Assembly: GCA_019911785.1 (NCBI GenBank) | Contig: JAIOJM010000176.1 | Coordinates: 1-5,217, forward strand | Reading direction: 5' to 3' | DNA length: 5,217 nucleotides | From: Sulfuricella sp. | GTDB lineage: Bacteria > Pseudomonadota > Gammaproteobacteria > Burkholderiales > Sulfuricellaceae | Shown here: in pieces, positions 4,796 to 5,217 of the stretch | Numbering within the stretch: position 1 is the stretch's first letter | Layout: each line of letters starts with the position of its first letter | Made by a program: the position numbers and the translations under genes | Notes under the pieces: generated by a model | What the model saw: the letters and a program-made list of their open reading frames with translations, nothing else | What the model was told of the DNA's origin: nothing | Database searches by the model: none

Positions 4796-5217
4796 ATGAA
4801 TTTACCTAACTTCGAAAATGCCCGTGTCCTAGTCGTCGGCGACATCATGCTCGACCGCTACTGGTTCGGCGAGGTGAGCCGGATATCGCCCGAGGCGCCG
4901 GTGCCGGTGGTGCATGTCAGTCGCACCGAGGAGCGGCCGGGCGGCGCCGCCAACGTGGCGCGCAACGCTGCCGCGCTGGGGGCCAGGGTTTCCCTGCTGT
5001 CGGTGGCGGGCAAGGACGAGGCGGGCGACAGCCTGGCCCGCCTGCTGCACAACGAGAGCGTCAACGTGGTGCTGCACCGCGACGCGGGTCTGGACACCAC
5101 CATCAAGCTGCGCGTGATCGGGCGGCAGCAGCAGTTGCTGCGCATCGATTTCGAGACCCAGCCGAGCCACGAGGTGCTGCTCAGCAAGCTGGCGGATTTC
5201 GAGAAAATGCTGGCCGA
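4796..5217 (+). CDS. rfaE1: D-glycero-beta-D-manno-heptose-7-phosphate kinase, N-terminal part (3' end outside window)
   Basis: From ATG 4796 the frame stays open to the window edge: 140 codons plus two bases. The peptide (MNLPNFENARVLVVGDIMLD...) follows the N-terminal kinase domain of E. coli HldE closely: VVGDIMLDRYW at about residues 13-23, SRISPEAPVPVV, the ribokinase-family ERPGGAANVARNAAALGA substrate motif, and TTIKLRVIGRQQQLLRIDFE. It belongs to the PfkB/ribokinase family and phosphorylates heptose-7-phosphate at C1 on the route to ADP-heptose for the LPS inner core. In many betaproteobacteria the kinase (rfaE1) and nucleotidyltransferase (rfaE2) are separate genes, whereas E. coli has a fused hldE; the window ends too early to tell. 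Only GGTGGG (4778-4783), 12 nt upstream and overlapping the hairpin, resembles a ribosome site. Placement after ugd and lapAB fits an LPS cluster. Confidence 0.93.
   Translation, partial: MNLPNFENARVLVVGDIMLDRYWFGEVSRISPEAPVPVVHVSRTEERPGGAANVARNAAALGARVSLLSVAGKDEAGDSLARLLHNESVNVVLHRDAGLDTTIKLRVIGRQQQLLRIDFETQPSHEVLLSKLADFEKMLA

Overview
The window is a compact, GC-rich, almost entirely plus-strand bacterial locus. It reads rpsA (3' end) - ihfB - [terminator, REP-type palindrome] - lapA - lapB - [CACGAAT-repeat element] - pyrF - ugd - [25-bp inverted repeat] - rfaE1 (5' end). Protein similarity recalled from E. coli homologues (S1, IHF-beta, YciS/LapA, YciM/LapB, PyrF, HldE kinase domain) and this gene order point to a betaproteobacterium. 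A Nitrosomonadales-like lineage (Gallionella/Sulfuricella type) is my best guess, but genus cannot be settled by eye.

Region by region: 1-756 is the end of the ribosomal protein S1 / IHF-beta unit, closed by a strong intrinsic terminator at 794-826. Positions 757-975 have no gene; they hold the terminator, a perfect 25-bp inverted repeat built of two REP-like units, and a possible promoter for what follows. Positions 976-2495 encode LapA and LapB, inner-membrane proteins that in E. coli control lipopolysaccharide synthesis through FtsH-dependent turnover of LpxC. Positions 2496-2672 have no gene and hold a 146-bp repeat element. Positions 2673-4702 hold pyrF and ugd, joined by an ATGA overlap. 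Positions 4703-4795 are a long hairpin, and from 4796 the window runs into the ADP-heptose pathway kinase rfaE1, cut off by the window edge.

Functionally, lapA-lapB, ugd and rfaE1 form an envelope-sugar/LPS theme: control of lipid A flux, UDP-glucuronate supply, and heptose for the inner core. pyrF feeds the UMP/UTP pool from which UDP-sugars are made. All coding genes look intact and ordinary. I found no defence, secretion, phage or other novel protein system. What is unusual is the intergenic DNA: each gap over 90 bp carries a different palindromic repeat family, and one element appears to have a second, REP-like stem-loop nested in its left arm.
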